Below, one piece after another: positions 41,819 through 53,619 of a stretch of 64,000 nucleotides of DNA. The DNA is taken from the NCBI RefSeq assembly GCF_932294415.1, contig NC_065536.1, positions 10,033,974-10,097,973 of the forward strand. The letters run 5' to 3'. Position numbers and translations under genes: made by a program. This DNA is from Quercus robur (taxonomy: Eukaryota; Streptophyta; Magnoliopsida; Fagales; Fagaceae). Under the pieces are notes generated by a model. It did no database searches. It saw only the letters and a program-made list of their open reading frames with translations, and had not been told where the DNA came from. Position 1 is the first letter of the stretch. The number at the start of each line of letters is the position of its first letter.

Positions 41819-42578
41819 AGGTCTTCCACATGATGGTGACCCCTACTCTTTTTTCTATCCAAAAAAAAAAAAAAAACAGTTACCACAAATGATTTGATAG
41901 CTTCTCTAAGAGAAATGATAAGGTCCTCATGGTGGACAAGTGATGTGCTCCACCATTCCACTAAAAGACTTCCACTTGTTTAAAATTGTGAAGTTTTAAA
42001 TAAAAACTAAATACTGACTCAACAATTTTAAATAGGTGGGAGTCTTTTAATGGAATAGTGGACAAATGACATGATCCATCATGAGAACTATATAATTTCT
42101 CCTTCTCTAGTAACAACTACCATAACCTTTTTAATATGTTGTGTTGGAGAAAAAAAACAATTATTGCATATTTTATCGCACAATTGTTCTTATCATCTTC
42201 ACCATTTTGACACAAAATTAAACTCTAATTAAAATTTAATTTAAAATCTAATTGGATTTGAACTATTTGATTTTTATTTTTTACATTCAATAATTTACTT
42301 AACACAAAAGTTAAATAGGACACGTGACTCAAAATTGAGAATTTGATTAAAATCTAATTGGATTTTCTCTAGTTTTGACTTTTAATATATATGTGTGCAA
42401 TCAATTATAAATTGTGTCACCCTAAAATCAAATCCCAACTTCACCATTAATAATAAGTATCAGGATGTTGAAGTTTCAAAAGGAATGATGATGATGATGA
42501 TGGTTCCAATTGAACAGAAACCTATATATTAGTGTGGTGAGTTTGTTTTTAGTAAGGGAAAACAAGCAAACTCTTCTG

Positions 42579-42617
<39 letters not shown>

Positions 42618-44376
42618 AAAGGTCTACAATTGTGCATTGGACTATAATCCATCAAACCATATGGTCCTTGATGGATAAAATGTTGTAAAATCTACATTAG
42701 CATATTCCACAATGTCTATTGTCGTTTCTATAACTCTATGTGGCATAGTGAAGCTATGGAACCTCACTTTCTTAAATGAGTCATGCAAATAATGTCACCA
42801 GCTTTTTCTTTTATTTTTCATGCCACCAATATGAGGACTTGTCTTCATACAATTTTTCACCTTCATGCCATTTCTCTCCAAATTTCTCATACGATTTCTT
42901 CTTAATGCTTCATGGATTTGTGTGTTCACACCTTTCTTCTTTTATTTCACAATTGCATGAATTTTTTTTAATACATTATAAGTAATAACTTCTTCTTCTT
43001 GTGCTTGAGAGAGAGTATTTGTGAGCTATTGTCTTACAAAAATGGATACTAACAATGCCAAAGCTGAAAACAATTCTAAGCAAGCTGAAAACAATTCTAA
43101 GCAAATTTGCTTCTTTCCGATGTCTTCAGACTTCCTCAATGGTTCTTTTTTTTTTAGCATTAAGATATGACATCGTTTGTTTTGATGTAATAGCTTGTAA
43201 AACATCAAATTTATATGCTATTTAATTGAAATATTTAGTGGCAATTGTCCTGTGAATTTATTTCAATTCAATTTTATTTCTTAAATTAATGTGATTAGTG
43301 CATGACCTCAAAATAATGATCTAACATAACATAATTTTTTCTTCTTTGTAAAAATAACAAAATATTACTAGAACTCATATTATTAATAGCTAAGTAGCTC
43401 TTAAAATCTAATGAAGCCATAATTTTTAATTTTTGAATATGGTTTTCCTTCAAACCAGTTTGGAGAATTTCTTTTATCCCAATACCTGACAATTTATAAA
43501 ACTATTTACTTATATTTTTAAACATATCACAAGACTCATTTAAAAAGTCATGCTAATGGTCTTTTTAAAACCTACGTAGCGTGTTGGAGGAAATTTCAAG
43601 TATACTTCTTCCTTAAATTTTTATAGTTCAAAATTTTTTGGAGCCATCAAAACCGTATCATAAGCAGAATCAATAGTCCTCACAATTTTATTTACTTTTT
43701 GAATTCTGATCCCTCATTTGTTTTGTATTTGTACCTGGACAATGAAGGGAAGTGAGAGTTGATTCATTCGGTTATGCTATTTGAGATTTCTATTACACAT
43801 ATTAGAAAGACTTTTGAGTAGTGTTTTGTCGTCCAGTCTTTTTGGTGAGCCAAAAACTCTCACAATGGAAAAGCACACACATTTCATTGTGGTGAGCAAA
43901 ACTCACCATTTCGAATTTCGGTGAAAATAGAAATTTGCTATGCCACTCAACAAAGAGAAAGGAGGGACAACACATGGGAGTTGGTGAGAGAGAGGAGAGA
44001 CAAGTCGACAACCATAAAATAAATATATATATATATATATATATATATTTTTTTTAAAAGTAGGAGTTATAATTTTCATTTTACAAATAAGATCTCAATT
44101 CCCAAGTAATGATGTTCCTAAGATTAGCTAATATATTAGGAACATCATATTTTGACAAGGAAAACCTTAAAGTAAATACAATTGAAAGCTATAAAATAAA
44201 TCCTTAAAATCTAAGATTCGGATTTTAACAAATAACACAAATTGAAACTCATATTCAGTACTACATCAATAATATTACAATTTTATGGTGATGAGAAGCC
44301 ACAAACAGAACCTATGAACTATTATGTACCTAAAACTAGTGGAGACCATCTGGCACCATCAATCCTCAACTGGAGC
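41815..44376. other. AT-rich intergenic DNA downstream of the receptor pseudogene
   Basis: No gene seen. It contains (AT)n runs at about 42583-42612 and 44023-44048 and a small tandem duplication gctgaaaacaattctaagcaa near 43061-43102. Confidence 0.55.
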
Positions 44377-46484
44377 TCAGACTTCACTAGCTGTTGTATT
44401 TGAACCATCATCCTCTTTAATCTGCGCATCATCATCCTCCTCAATCAGGGTTCTAGTGGAAGGCAAATGACAAATAACAGGCAACTGTAACTCCAATGAA
44501 GTAATTGTTGAACCATCTTCATGTGGCTCTCTGTCAATTGTAATTTCTTGAAGCTGCAATGCATATGTCAAGTCCCATAACACTTCATGCATATCAGGCC
44601 TCTCAGCAGCTTTTGCCTTCAGACACTTCTCAGAAATTTCAGCAAACTTTTCCAAAGAACTAGCCTTGATTTTACCAAGCAGCAATGGATCAATAATTTT
44701 CTCAAGTTGGCCTTTCCTTTGCCACAGCATCCCCCATTCAGCCAAGCTCGCCTCCTCCCTTAGAAGCGAGTTGTCAACAGCTGGTCTAGCACAAAGAACT
44801 TCAAGAAGTACTACTCCAAAAGAGTACACATCAGATTTTTCTGTAAACCGTAGGGTCTTAAAGTATTCTGGATCAAGATAACCAAAGCTGCCCTATACAC
44901 CCATGGTGAAATGATCTGGATCAGAAAGGCCTGACTTTGAAAGGCCAAAGTCACCAACTTTAGCCACATAATTTTCATTGAGCAAAATGTTTGTTGACTT
45001 CACATCATGGTGAATGATCCCTCCAGCTGGGCCAGTGTGTAGATAATGTAGACCCCTTGCTGCACCAATGCAAATTTCAAGTCTTTGCTTCCAAGATAAT
45101 TCAAATCGCGAAGATGATCTCTCAGGATTGCCATTTGAATGATAGAGCTGATCTCTTAGAGCCCCCTTTTCCATGAACTCATACACCAATATCAATTCAG
45201 ACCCTTCATCACAGTACCCTATCAAAGAAACAAGATGGCGATGGCGGATTTGAGATAAGATTATGATCTCCGTTTGGAATTCCTTGAGACCCTGCCCATG
45301 GCCTGGTTCACTTCTTTTTACAGCCACTTTCATTCCACTCCGAAGAGTTCCTTTATATACTTTCCCAAATCCACCCTCACCAACCAAAAACTTTGCATCG
45401 AAGTTCTTAGTTGCATACTTTATCTCAGCAAAAGATATCCTTAGACTGAGGTTTAGATTAGGAGGGAGGGACGCATTAACACTTCTTTCAGTTAACTTCT
45501 TGTTATAACTTGTCCCTCCATAAAGAAGCACTGCCGAACTTTGAGCAGACACTCCTTTCCTGCATTTCAAACCCAACACCACTACTATAGTCATAATGAC
45601 AAATGCCCCACTACTTACAAGAACAATTATTACAGGGGGGCATTTACTTGAGTGGTTCTTGTTTGATTCTTTTATTTTGCATGAGTATTTCTTTGATTCA
45701 CATTCCTTGGGAATGGAACCTGATTCCTTCATGAACTCCATAATCTCCAACCCATTCAAAAAGGCATAATGCATGGGAGAGTCCTGCCGTGGGACTATAC
45801 TAACATTTAGAAATCCTGAATCATCTGAGTCAACCACAAAATCAAAGTGAAATGGTGCATCCAACTCATGAGATATTAAATATGGATCAATCCTCTTACT
45901 AAAGTTTCTATAGATTGAGAGATTAAACCACAAGTCAGAAGGGAACCACAAGCCATTAGTTGGTTTGGTTACTATGTCACAGAGATGAACCCGAACAAGG
46001 TGTGTAGCATTCTTTGTGACAGGAAAACTCCAAGTTAAATTTAAGAAACTGGAATTGCTGCTATTGTCTACATGTAGTAGTCTGGCTGTCTGATACACAA
46101 GAGCTGGGGCAATATACTTAGTGACCTGTTCTGGCTCTCCAATATAAGACACATTCGTTGCAGCTTCTGGGGGATTGAATAAGTAACTACCATCTGGTAT
46201 CCATTTCCTCCACAACTCATCATGTTCAATGATGGGACCTCCAACATTGATTCTATAGATTGTATGTAGAACATGATACTGCAGATCACAGTAATTACCT
46301 CCATCTCCTGCAGAAGTAACGCGAGGAGAACAATCAGTGATGAAGCTCTCAGGGGCAAGAAAGACTTCTATGGCGTTTACGAAAGCCAAAGAAGACTCTT
46401 GAGAAGGTATGAAGTGGATTCTAAATTCTCCTTCTGCGATGTTCAGCAAGAATTCCTTAATCAATGGAGAACTACTACTATTTC
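44377..46484 (-). pseudogene. CrRLK1L receptor kinase, 3' part (malectin half, TM, kinase) with TAG
   Basis: C-terminal part of a FERONIA/THESEUS-family receptor kinase, a cell-surface sensor of peptide and cell-wall cues. In order: the rest of the malectin-like ectodomain (EFRIHFIPSQESSLAFVNAI, LVRVHLCDIVTKPTNGLWF), a TM segment (VIIVLVSSGAFVIMTIVVVL), the Gly loop GEGGFGKVYKG, VAVKRSEPG, a catalytic loop reading HHDVKSTN where HRDVK is usual, and DFGLSKS. A TAG at 44893-44895 stops the frame in the activation segment, just before GSFGYLDPEY. The same frame then stays open to 44377 (DVYSFGVVLLEVLCARP). A Copia element separates it from its first exon part, so it has no start codon of its own. 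Without the insertion the CDS would be 2529 bp, a normal length for the family. Possibly closest to At2g23200 (from memory). Confidence 0.9.
46480..46484. repeat. 5-bp target-site duplication ATTTC, left side of Copia-A
   Basis: ATTTC is at 46480-46484 and 51837-51841, flanking the two LTRs. It is part of the receptor coding sequence. Confidence 0.92.
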
Positions 46485-46800
46485 TAAAAGAATTAATGAG
46501 AAAAATGATTGTATTGATCGTATCATAATTGTGCTAATTACAGATATATATAGCAATGCTTAAGCAGCTAAAACAAACCCAAAACTAACTTATCTGATCT
46601 AACAAACTCCTAACTAACTAACAGAAATGTACAGCTAAGCAAACACGTGCAAGTCATGTGTCTATTAACTATAATTAAAACTACATGTAGCTTTTATTCT
46701 TAAACTACATGCCGTTGGTCTCTGCTTCAGCTATACTGCTACTTGGACTTCTGGACTGAGGTGATTCAGCTAGCTCTTCTATTTTCCTTGAATTCTGATA
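46485..46800 (-). repeat. 3' LTR of Copia-A
   Basis: 316 bp. On the element strand it starts TATCAGAATTC and ends ATTAATTCTTTTA. It encodes the last 31 codons and stop of pol (46705-46800). Confidence 0.95.
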
Positions 46801-48339
46801 CTCCCCCTCAGGATGGACATCATGAGAGTGAATATTGGAGATGCCCATCCTGGTAAGAAGACCAGAAAATTGACTCCAGCTCAAAGCCTTTGTCAACAAA
46901 TCAGCTATCTGACATTGGGTACGAATGTCCATCAGCTTTATAACTCCTGCCTGCACTTTGTCTCTAACAATGTGACAGTCTATTTCAATGTGTTTTGTAC
47001 GCTCATGGAATACGGGATTAGTTCCTATGTGAATAGCAGCTTGAGAGTCACTGAACAACAATGCAGCCTGATCATGTTTTATATCCAGATCCTTAAGTAA
47101 ATATAAGATCCATGTCACTTCACATACTGCAACTGCCATGGCCCTGTACTCTGCTTCTGCCGTGGATCTTGAGACTGTGTTCTGCTTCTTAGACTTCCAA
47201 GAAATGAGAGAGTCACCAAGAAACACACAATAACCAGTGATGGATCTTCTAGAATCAGTACATGCAGCCCAATCAGCATCTGCAAATGCTTTGATATGCA
47301 AAGAGGATTGAGAAGAAAAGAACAACCCTTGTCCTGAAGTACCCTTAAGATACTGAACCACTCTATAGGCTGCCCTGAGATGAGGCTCTCTAGGCTTAGA
47401 CATAAATTGACTCAACCTATGTACTAAGTAGGTGATATCAGGCCTAGAAATGGTAAGAAACAGCAGCCTCCCTATCAGTCTTCTGTACATACCAGCATCA
47501 GTCAATAACTTGCCTTCATCTTTACTTAACTTGAGATTTGTCTCCATGGGAGTCTTAACAGGTTTACACCCAAGCATTCCCACATCATTGATCACTTCAA
47601 GAGCATACTTTCTTTGGCATAAAGAGATGCCTTTCTCAGATCTAGCCACTTCCAAACCCAAGAAGTATTTCAAACTGCCCAGATCCTTCAACTTGAACTC
47701 CTTATTTAAGAGAACCTTAAGGTCTGCTACAGATTGAGGATCATTGCTGGCAACAAGTATATCATCAACATATACCAAAAGTGCCATGAAAGAAGCTCCT
47801 GAGTGCTTGGTGAACAAAGAATAGTCTGCCTTAGATTGCAGAAAACCATGGTGCAGTAGAGTTGTTGAGAACTTTGAATACCATTGTCTTGAGGCTTGTT
47901 TAAGGCCATACAATGATTTGTTCAACTTGCACACAAGCTCCCCCTTGCTGGGCAGGCCTGGAGGAGGACACATATACACTTCTTCATGCAAATCACCATG
48001 AAGAAATGCATTGTTAACATCCAATTGATGGAGAGTCCAGCCATGCACAGCAGCCAAAGATAGAAGGAGTTTGACAGTCACCATCTTGGCAACAGGAGAG
48101 AATGTCTCAGTATAGTCTAAACCCTCTTGTTGAGTATATCCTTTGGCCACTAACCTTGCTTTGTACCTCTCTACACTACCATCTGACTTGTACTTGATTT
48201 TGAACACCCACTTACATCCAACAGCCCTTTTATGTGGAGGCAAAGGAACAAGAGACCAAGTGTTATTAAGTTCTAACGCCTGAATTTCAGCTGCCATGGC
48301 AGCATCCCAATTAGGATCACCAACTGCCTGATGGTAAAA
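46705..48339 (-). CDS. Copia-A pol, RT-RNase H part
   Basis: Continuation of gag-pol behind the TAG, in the same frame. RVT_2-type reverse transcriptase: [63 protein letters not shown] and the catalytic [10 protein letters not shown]. The Copia RNase H follows ([34 protein letters not shown]). The last 31 residues are read from the 3' LTR. An ATG at 48297 could start a separate protein, but related elements read RT as part of the polyprotein. All catalytic Asp/Glu residues I looked for are present. Confidence 0.92.
   Translation of the reverse strand, partial: FYHQAVGDPNWDAAMAAEIQALELNNTWSLVPLPPHKRAVGCKWVFKIKYKSDGSVERYKARLVAKGYTQQEGLDYTETFSPVAKMVTVKLLLSLAAVHGWTLHQLDVNNAFLHGDLHEEVYMCPPPGLPSKGELVCKLNKSLYGLKQASRQWYSKFSTTLLHHGFLQSKADYSLFTKHSGASFMALLVYVDDILVASNDPQSVADLKVLLNKEFKLKDLGSLKYFLGLEVARSEKGISLCQRKYALEVINDVGMLGCKPVKTPMETNLKLSKDEGKLLTDAGMYRRLIGRLLFLTISRPDITYLVHRLSQFMSKPREPHLRAAYRVVQYLKGTSGQGLFFSSQSSLHIKAFADADWAACTDSRRSITGYCVFLGDSLISWKSKKQNTVSRSTAEAEYRAMAVAVCEVTWILYLLKDLDIKHDQAALLFSDSQAAIHIGTNPVFHERTKHIEIDCHIVRDKVQAGVIKLMDIRTQCQIADLLTKALSWSQFSGLLTRMGISNIHSHDVHPEGEYQNSRKIEELAESPQSRSPSSSIAEAETNGM
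46801..46812 (-). promoter_or_regulatory. Polypurine tract of Copia-A
   Basis: Minus strand CCTGAGGGGGAG abuts the 3' LTR start TATCAG, where plus-strand DNA synthesis would be primed. Confidence 0.8.
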
Positions 48340-51300
48340 CTAAGGTTCAGGAATTTGGGAGATACTATTGCAAAAATGAGAATAAGAAGGGGAAAGTTTA
48401 TGATTAGAAACATAATTGGCAATAGGGTATTTGGTGGAAACAGCATGGCACTTGTAAGCTTGAAGGTAAGCAGGTGGCTTAGAGATTCTAGAAGACTTCC
48501 TAGGACCAAGAGTAGTTGGAATAGGACCAGCTGGAAGAGAGGGAAGAGCATGGACAGAATCAGTTGACAAAGAGGAAGAGGAAAGGTCAGGGAGAGGAGT
48601 AGTGATGTCATTAGGAACAAAAACAGATAGCTCCTCAGGAAGATCAACAAAATGTTCTTCAAGAATGGTGGAATCAACATGATCAGAGGTATCTAATACA
48701 GCAGTAGAATGATGAATAGAATCAGTGATAGGAAGAGGTGGAGCATCAGGAAAACAATCATGAAAGAGGGGATCAGATTGAGATAAGGGAGCAGAAGTAG
48801 GAAGAGACTGAAATGGAAACACAGATTCATGGAAAACAACATCTCTAGAAATGAAACAAGATCTGGTTTGCAAGTTTAAAAGTTTATAACCCTTAACCCC
48901 AAAAGGATAACCCAAGAAGACACACTTAAGAGCCCTAGGATCAAATTTGCCTCTATTGTGAGAAAGAGTAGAAGCAAAACATAAACAACCAAACACTTTG
49001 AGATGGGAGTAATCTGGGAGTTTATTATAAAGAAGCTCAAAAGGGGATTTGTGGTTCAAAAGAGGATAAGGGAGTCTATTGATGAGGTGAACAGCAGTGA
49101 GGATACAATCACCCCAATAAGCAATAGGGATATTTGATTGAAGTCTTAAGGCTCTAGCAACACATAGTATATGCTGATGCTTTCTCTCCACAACAGAGTT
49201 TTGTTGTGGAGTAGCAACACAGCTGTGCTGATGAATGATACCATGAAGTTTGAAAAATTCATTCATTTGAAATTCAAGTCCATTGTCAGTCCTAAAGACT
49301 TTAATAGACTTACCAAATTGAGTCTTAATCATGGTATAAAAGGACTGTAATAAGGACCTGGTTTCAGACTTGGATTTCATGAGATATACCCAAGTTGATC
49401 TAGTGCAATCATCAACAATGGTGAGAAAATACTTGTGACCTGCAACAGTAGGAACCACATAGGGACCCCATATGTCACAATGTATCAAATCAAAGGGAAA
49501 TTCAGATATATGATTATGGAATGGAAAAGAAAGTCTTTTATGCTTGGCTAGAGGACAAATATCACAGATTTTATTAGAGACAGAATTGAGATCAGGAAGT
49601 ACATTTTTCAAAACAGAAATCTTAGCATCAGAGGGATGCCCAAGTCTAGAATGCCATACAGAAAATGGAACTTTGACAGTATTGACAACATGAGATTTAT
49701 TTGGACTAAAAATGGAATGAAAAACAGAATTGAAAACAGAATGAAAACTTGGAATAGCCTGGGACTGAGTTGGAATGGCACAAGTATCAGAGGGGCTATG
49801 TTGAAGAAGGTACAACCCATCATGAACTTCACCCACACCAATCGTCCTCCAGCATTTCAGGTCCTGAATGAAACAGAAGGTAGACAAGAAAATGAGACAA
49901 CAATGCATTTTCTTGGTGAGCTGACTAACTGATAATAGGTTGAATGAGAAGGATGGGACACAAAGCACATTGGTTAAGACAAGATTTTCAGAAAGGCATA
50001 TAGAACCAATATGAGTTACCAAAGCAGTTTCACCATTAGGAAGAGCAACCACACAATTAACAGCAGTAAAATCAGTCAACAGATTAACAGAATACACTAT
50101 ATGGTCTGTTGCTCCAGTATCAATAACCCAAACATTACCACCAAAAGCAGTTCTATGTGTGATTTGGGTAGAAAAAACTGAATGCCTCAAATTTGAACAC
50201 GTATGATTAAATGTACCTGCCATGGTGAAAGCATCTATGCCACTGGAAGAGGAAGATGCAGATGAATTAGGCTTGATCACACTGTTAGCCATGTGTGCTT
50301 CCTTATTCCCCATATTGAACTGAGCTTCCTTGCCACCAGAATGAAGATGAGCAGCTTGCATTTGAGTCCCCAACATAGTCAAAAATTGTTGACATTGCTC
50401 TTGAGAAAAAGGGAAATTAGCAGAGGTATGATCATCATCTGCATAAGTCTCTTGAACATTTACTTGATTCACCCTAAAATTCTTGCCTTTAGGCTTAAAA
50501 CCTGGAGGAAAGCCATGTAGTTTGAAGCATTTTTCCATGACATGCCCAAGCTTCCCACAGTGAGTGCATATAGGTCTGTCTCTACCTTTGGAATTCTTTC
50601 CTCCAAAAACACCAGAATTAGCAAAGAAGGCAGGAAAATTAGGGAAATTAGGATTGGAGTAAACATCAGATCCTTTCACTGCAAGAGTGGTAGACTCTAT
50701 GTGAGCAGAATTTCCAATCCCTACACTCCTCTGCCTCTCTTCTTGAATCAATAAAGAATAAGCTTTGTTGACGGTTGGCAATGGTTCCATCAATAGGATC
50801 TGACCTTTGATCTGAGAATATGACTCGTTGAGTCCCATCAGAAATTGCATGACTGAGTCTTGGAGACGAAGCTCTTCAATCTTCTGAGGCAGATTGCATG
50901 TACACTTCCCACAAGAACAGGTAGGAGTAGGCCTAAAATTCTGGAGTTGATCCCAGAAAAGCTTCAATTGAGTGAAATAGTTGGTGATTGAAGAATCACC
51001 TTGACACATTGAAGCTATATCTTTCTGAAGCTGGAAAATCCTAGGTCCATTCCCTTGAGAATGTGTATCCCTGAGGTCATTCCAGATTTCCAGAGCAGTA
51101 TCCCTGTAGGTGATGCTCACTCGAATCTGAGGTGACACAGCCTTCATCAACCAAGAACCTACCATGTTATCACATCGAATCCAAGCATCAACAGCTGCTG
51201 GAGTTTTTATCAATGGCGAAGAGAGAGTGATACTACCATTGACAAAACCAAACTTATTCTTAGCAACCAATGCTTTTCTCATTGATCGAACCCAAGCATG

Positions 51301-51444
51301 ATAGTTCTCACCAATCAATGGTTCGGACACAAGCATGGCTCCAGGACTCTCAGCGTGATGAAGAAACAGAGGATTTGAGATATCCTCTACAAGTGCAGGA
51401 TCTTGCACAGAGGAAGAAGATGAAGTATTCGTTGCTTCCGCCAT
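48340..51444 (-). CDS. Copia-A gag-protease-integrase part, ends at in-frame TAG
   Basis: Start ATG at 51444 (MAEATNTSS...); an in-frame ATG 20 codons upstream lies close to the PBS and is less likely. Gag is of the Retrotran_gag_3/UBN2 type ([30 protein letters not shown]), with a zinc knuckle [14 protein letters not shown]. The protease motif is [10 protein letters not shown]. Integrase has the HHCC finger (WHSRLGHPS ... [10 protein letters not shown]) and core residues in [15 protein letters not shown] and NSVVERKHQ. The frame ends at TAG 48340-48342, where relatives read on into RT; after it the same phase is open for another 544 codons. Nonsense mutation is more likely than programmed readthrough, but the copy is too young to exclude the latter. 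Confidence 0.92.
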   Translation of the reverse strand: MAEATNTSSSSSVQDPALVEDISNPLFLHHAESPGAMLVSEPLIGENYHAWVRSMRKALVAKNKFGFVNGSITLSSPLIKTPAAVDAWIRCDNMVGSWLMKAVSPQIRVSITYRDTALEIWNDLRDTHSQGNGPRIFQLQKDIASMCQGDSSITNYFTQLKLFWDQLQNFRPTPTCSCGKCTCNLPQKIEELRLQDSVMQFLMGLNESYSQIKGQILLMEPLPTVNKAYSLLIQEERQRSVGIGNSAHIESTTLAVKGSDVYSNPNFPNFPAFFANSGVFGGKNSKGRDRPICTHCGKLGHVMEKCFKLHGFPPGFKPKGKNFRVNQVNVQETYADDDHTSANFPFSQEQCQQFLTMLGTQMQAAHLHSGGKEAQFNMGNKEAHMANSVIKPNSSASSSSSGIDAFTMAGTFNHTCSNLRHSVFSTQITHRTAFGGNVWVIDTGATDHIVYSVNLLTDFTAVNCVVALPNGETALVTHIGSICLSENLVLTNVLCVPSFSFNLLSVSQLTKKMHCCLIFLSTFCFIQDLKCWRTIGVGEVHDGLYLLQHSPSDTCAIPTQSQAIPSFHSVFNSVFHSIFSPNKSHVVNTVKVPFSVWHSRLGHPSDAKISVLKNVLPDLNSVSNKICDICPLAKHKRLSFPFHNHISEFPFDLIHCDIWGPYVVPTVAGHKYFLTIVDDCTRSTWVYLMKSKSETRSLLQSFYTMIKTQFGKSIKVFRTDNGLEFQMNEFFKLHGIIHQHSCVATPQQNSVVERKHQHILCVARALRLQSNIPIAYWGDCILTAVHLINRLPYPLLNHKSPFELLYNKLPDYSHLKVFGCLCFASTLSHNRGKFDPRALKCVFLGYPFGVKGYKLLNLQTRSCFISRDVVFHESVFPFQSLPTSAPLSQSDPLFHDCFPDAPPLPITDSIHHSTAVLDTSDHVDSTILEEHFVDLPEELSVFVPNDITTPLPDLSSSSLSTDSVHALPSLPAGPIPTTLGPRKSSRISKPPAYLQAYKCHAVSTKYPIANYVSNHKLSPSYSHFCNSISQIPEP

Positions 51445-51508
51445 TGACGAAGCTTCAAGACTCTCAAGAACAAACCCTAGGAATTTTGGGAGAAAATAGA
51501 GCAAGAAG

Positions 51509-51520
51509 GCTCTGATACCA
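51509..51520 (-). promoter_or_regulatory. Primer-binding site of Copia-A
   Basis: Minus strand TGGTATCAGAGC follows the 5' LTR directly. It is complementary to the 3' end of initiator methionine tRNA, the usual plant Copia primer. Confidence 0.92.
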
Positions 51521-51836
51521 TAAAAGAATTAATGAGAAAAATGATTGTATTGATCGTATCATAATTGTGCTAATTACAGATATATATAGCAATGCTTAAG
51601 CAGCTAAAACAAACCCAAAACTAACTTATCTAATCTAACAAACTCCTAACTAACTAACAGAAATGTACAGCTAAGCAAACACGTGCAAGTCATGTGTCTA
51701 TTAACTATAATTAAAACTACATGTAGCTTTTATTCTTAAACTACATGCCGTTGGTCTCTGCTTCAGCTATACTGCTACTTGGACTTCTGGACTGAGGTGA
51801 TTCAGCTAGCTCTTCTATTTTCCTTGAATTCTGATA
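51521..51836 (-). repeat. 5' LTR of Copia-A
   Basis: 316 bp, one difference from the 3' LTR by eye. Minus-strand TATATATAT near 51580-51590 is a likely TATA box. At 51741-51836 it supplies 31 codons and a stop to the interrupted receptor frame. Confidence 0.95.
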
Positions 51837-52262
51837 ATTTCGGATGCTGAAATTGTTTAAAAGTAAAAACCCAGAAGCCGAAACATTGAATAGAGCATCA
51901 GATAGATTAGCAGGTGACAAGAAAACAAAGAAATGAAGGCGTACCAAGTATGTACCATTCTGGTTGATTTCAAATTTATATGAACATGGCTCCCTGTAAA
52001 CTCTTGCTGTTTGATAGAGAAGTGGAGTCCCTATTGATGAGTTGCTGCTCATGACATGTTCACTTTCTCCAGTTGAGAATGAACAGGAATTTTGGTCACC
52101 AACAAAGACCCTGCTATCATTGATGGTGGTGTTGAAACTTGCTCCACAGTTGATGAAATACTTATCAGGAACAGTGTAAGCTAATGCGAGCAGGACAAGT
52201 GCAAAGAAATGGAGAAGTAAGAGAAGAGAGAGTCGGAAGAGAATCTTATGAGAGAGAAACAT
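51741..52262 (-). pseudogene. CrRLK1L receptor kinase, 5' part fused to LTR codons
   Basis: First 142 codons of the receptor kinase gene plus 31 codons and a stop from the Copia 5' LTR. ATG at 52262. A signal peptide (MFLSHKILFRLSLLLLLHFF) and the start of the malectin-like domain follow (YTVPDKYFINCGASFNTTIN, LLYQTARVYREPCSYKF, YLVRLHFFVFLSP). The host reading ends NNFSIRN at the TSD and then continues [10 protein letters not shown] from the LTR. The continuation of the host gene is at 46479 and downstream. If transcribed, it could give a secreted 173-residue truncated ectodomain; this is inference. The wider open frame upstream of 52262 has no coding character. Confidence 0.88.
51837..51841. 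repeat. 5-bp target-site duplication ATTTC, right side of Copia-A
   Basis: Matches 46480-46484. Confidence 0.92.
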
Positions 52263-53600
52263 TCTTATGGAGTTTTTGTGAGAGTAGTTGATTTTACAGT
52301 GGTTATCGTTATCTGAGGTCCTGAGGATGATATTAGCTTGGTGATTTTTTTTTTTTTGAGAAGAATTCAAATTGAACATGTTAATCGAAGACTTTGACTT
52401 AAAAGTATATAAATTCATAGTTACGCGTACATGAAATTGGAAATGGTAAAACAGACTTTGACTTAACCCAGTGTTCTGATGAAGAAATTGAGATTTGATC
52501 ATTATAAACCCAATCAATAATTAATTTTATGCTAAAATATTGTTTCTGTTCCTAAAAGTTTGCATGGAGCTCATTTGTCATCCCTAAACTCTAATTAAAA
52601 AAAATGTTTTTTTTTCATCCTAGTCTTTTGAAAACACTACACTTTATTTTAAAGAACTTTTTCCAACAGTTTTGGGATCAAATTTTTTATTTTATTTTAT
52701 TATAGTTTAAGGGCAAAAAGTGTAACATTTTTAATAATTTAGAGACAAAAATGAATCTTTTTGAAGTTTATAAAAGAAAATCAAAAGTCATGGATGAAAA
52801 CAATATTTTAACCTAATTGTTAGGGAAGGGAGGAAATTCAAGAACTTCATTCATCCATTATTAATATTGCCAACATCAATAAATATAACATATCTCCACT
52901 CTTGTCCAACCTTGATCCGCAGAATTTGCATTCAACCACAACATAGCCTTTCATAAGTTAACTGCCATCAAACCCCTTACTAACAGTTGAACACCTCTTA
53001 GCAAATTTTGGGCAAAGCCCCAACTCCCCATAAGCCAAAAATCTTTCATATTGTCAAGAATCTTATCAGTGAAAGGGTTGTCATGGATGATGCTCAAAAT
53101 TACAATTGTTTATTAACATCAAAATGGCGTCTTTAGTTGCTGCTAATACTTAATAGGCCTATCTAATGAGAGGAATACAAGATAGACATGAAAAATGGCC
53201 TTCCCATCAAACATGTGGTGACTGGTGTGTGTTCTCCAGTAACTCAAATTTCAACCAATTAACTATAGAACAACTAACAAGCACACATTCAAGTTTGAAG
53301 AAAAACACCATATCATGAAATAAATAACCTCCAAAACTTCCAAAAATATGTCATTGGAAGCTCATTTCCTCAGTCATTCAAAGTCAAAGTCAGAGTCATC
53401 CCACCTAGGTTCAAAGATTGAGTGCTGGCTGCCAACGACTCAAGGCAGTGGTCATGGGGTAAAATGTTTAGCAGTGCTTAAAGCACATTATATTTGTTTG
53501 TTTATGAAAAAGTCAAGTTTAAGCCTCAATTTTAGACTTGTTTAGTTGTTTAATAAACAAGCTGAGTTCAAGCTAAAAAATTGATCATGAACAAGTTGTA
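52263..53600. other. Upstream region of the receptor pseudogene and intergenic DNA
   Basis: No gene seen. The first few hundred bases should hold the old receptor promoter. A T tract lies near 52349-52358. A 65-residue plus frame at 53348 has no recognisable features. Confidence 0.45.
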
Positions 53601-53619
53601 AACAATAGGGCTTGTCAAA

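Larger units (their letters stand above)
46485..51836 (-). mobile_element. Complete, very young Ty1/Copia element (Copia-A) in the receptor kinase gene
   Basis: 5352 bp on the minus strand, with two 316-bp LTRs that differ at a single site by eye (g/a near 46593 and 51629). It has TSD ATTTC, an initiator-Met-type PBS, a gag-pol frame in Copia order (gag, protease, integrase, RT, RNase H) and a polypurine tract. The LTR ends are TA...TA, not TG...CA. The single-site LTR difference means the insertion is recent, so the receptor gene was lost recently. One TAG (48340-48342) divides gag-pol. Confidence 0.96.

Noticed and set aside
41701-41961. Frames across the AT microsatellite at 41.78 kb
   Set aside because: Ile-Tyr repeats translated from (AT)n; not coding.
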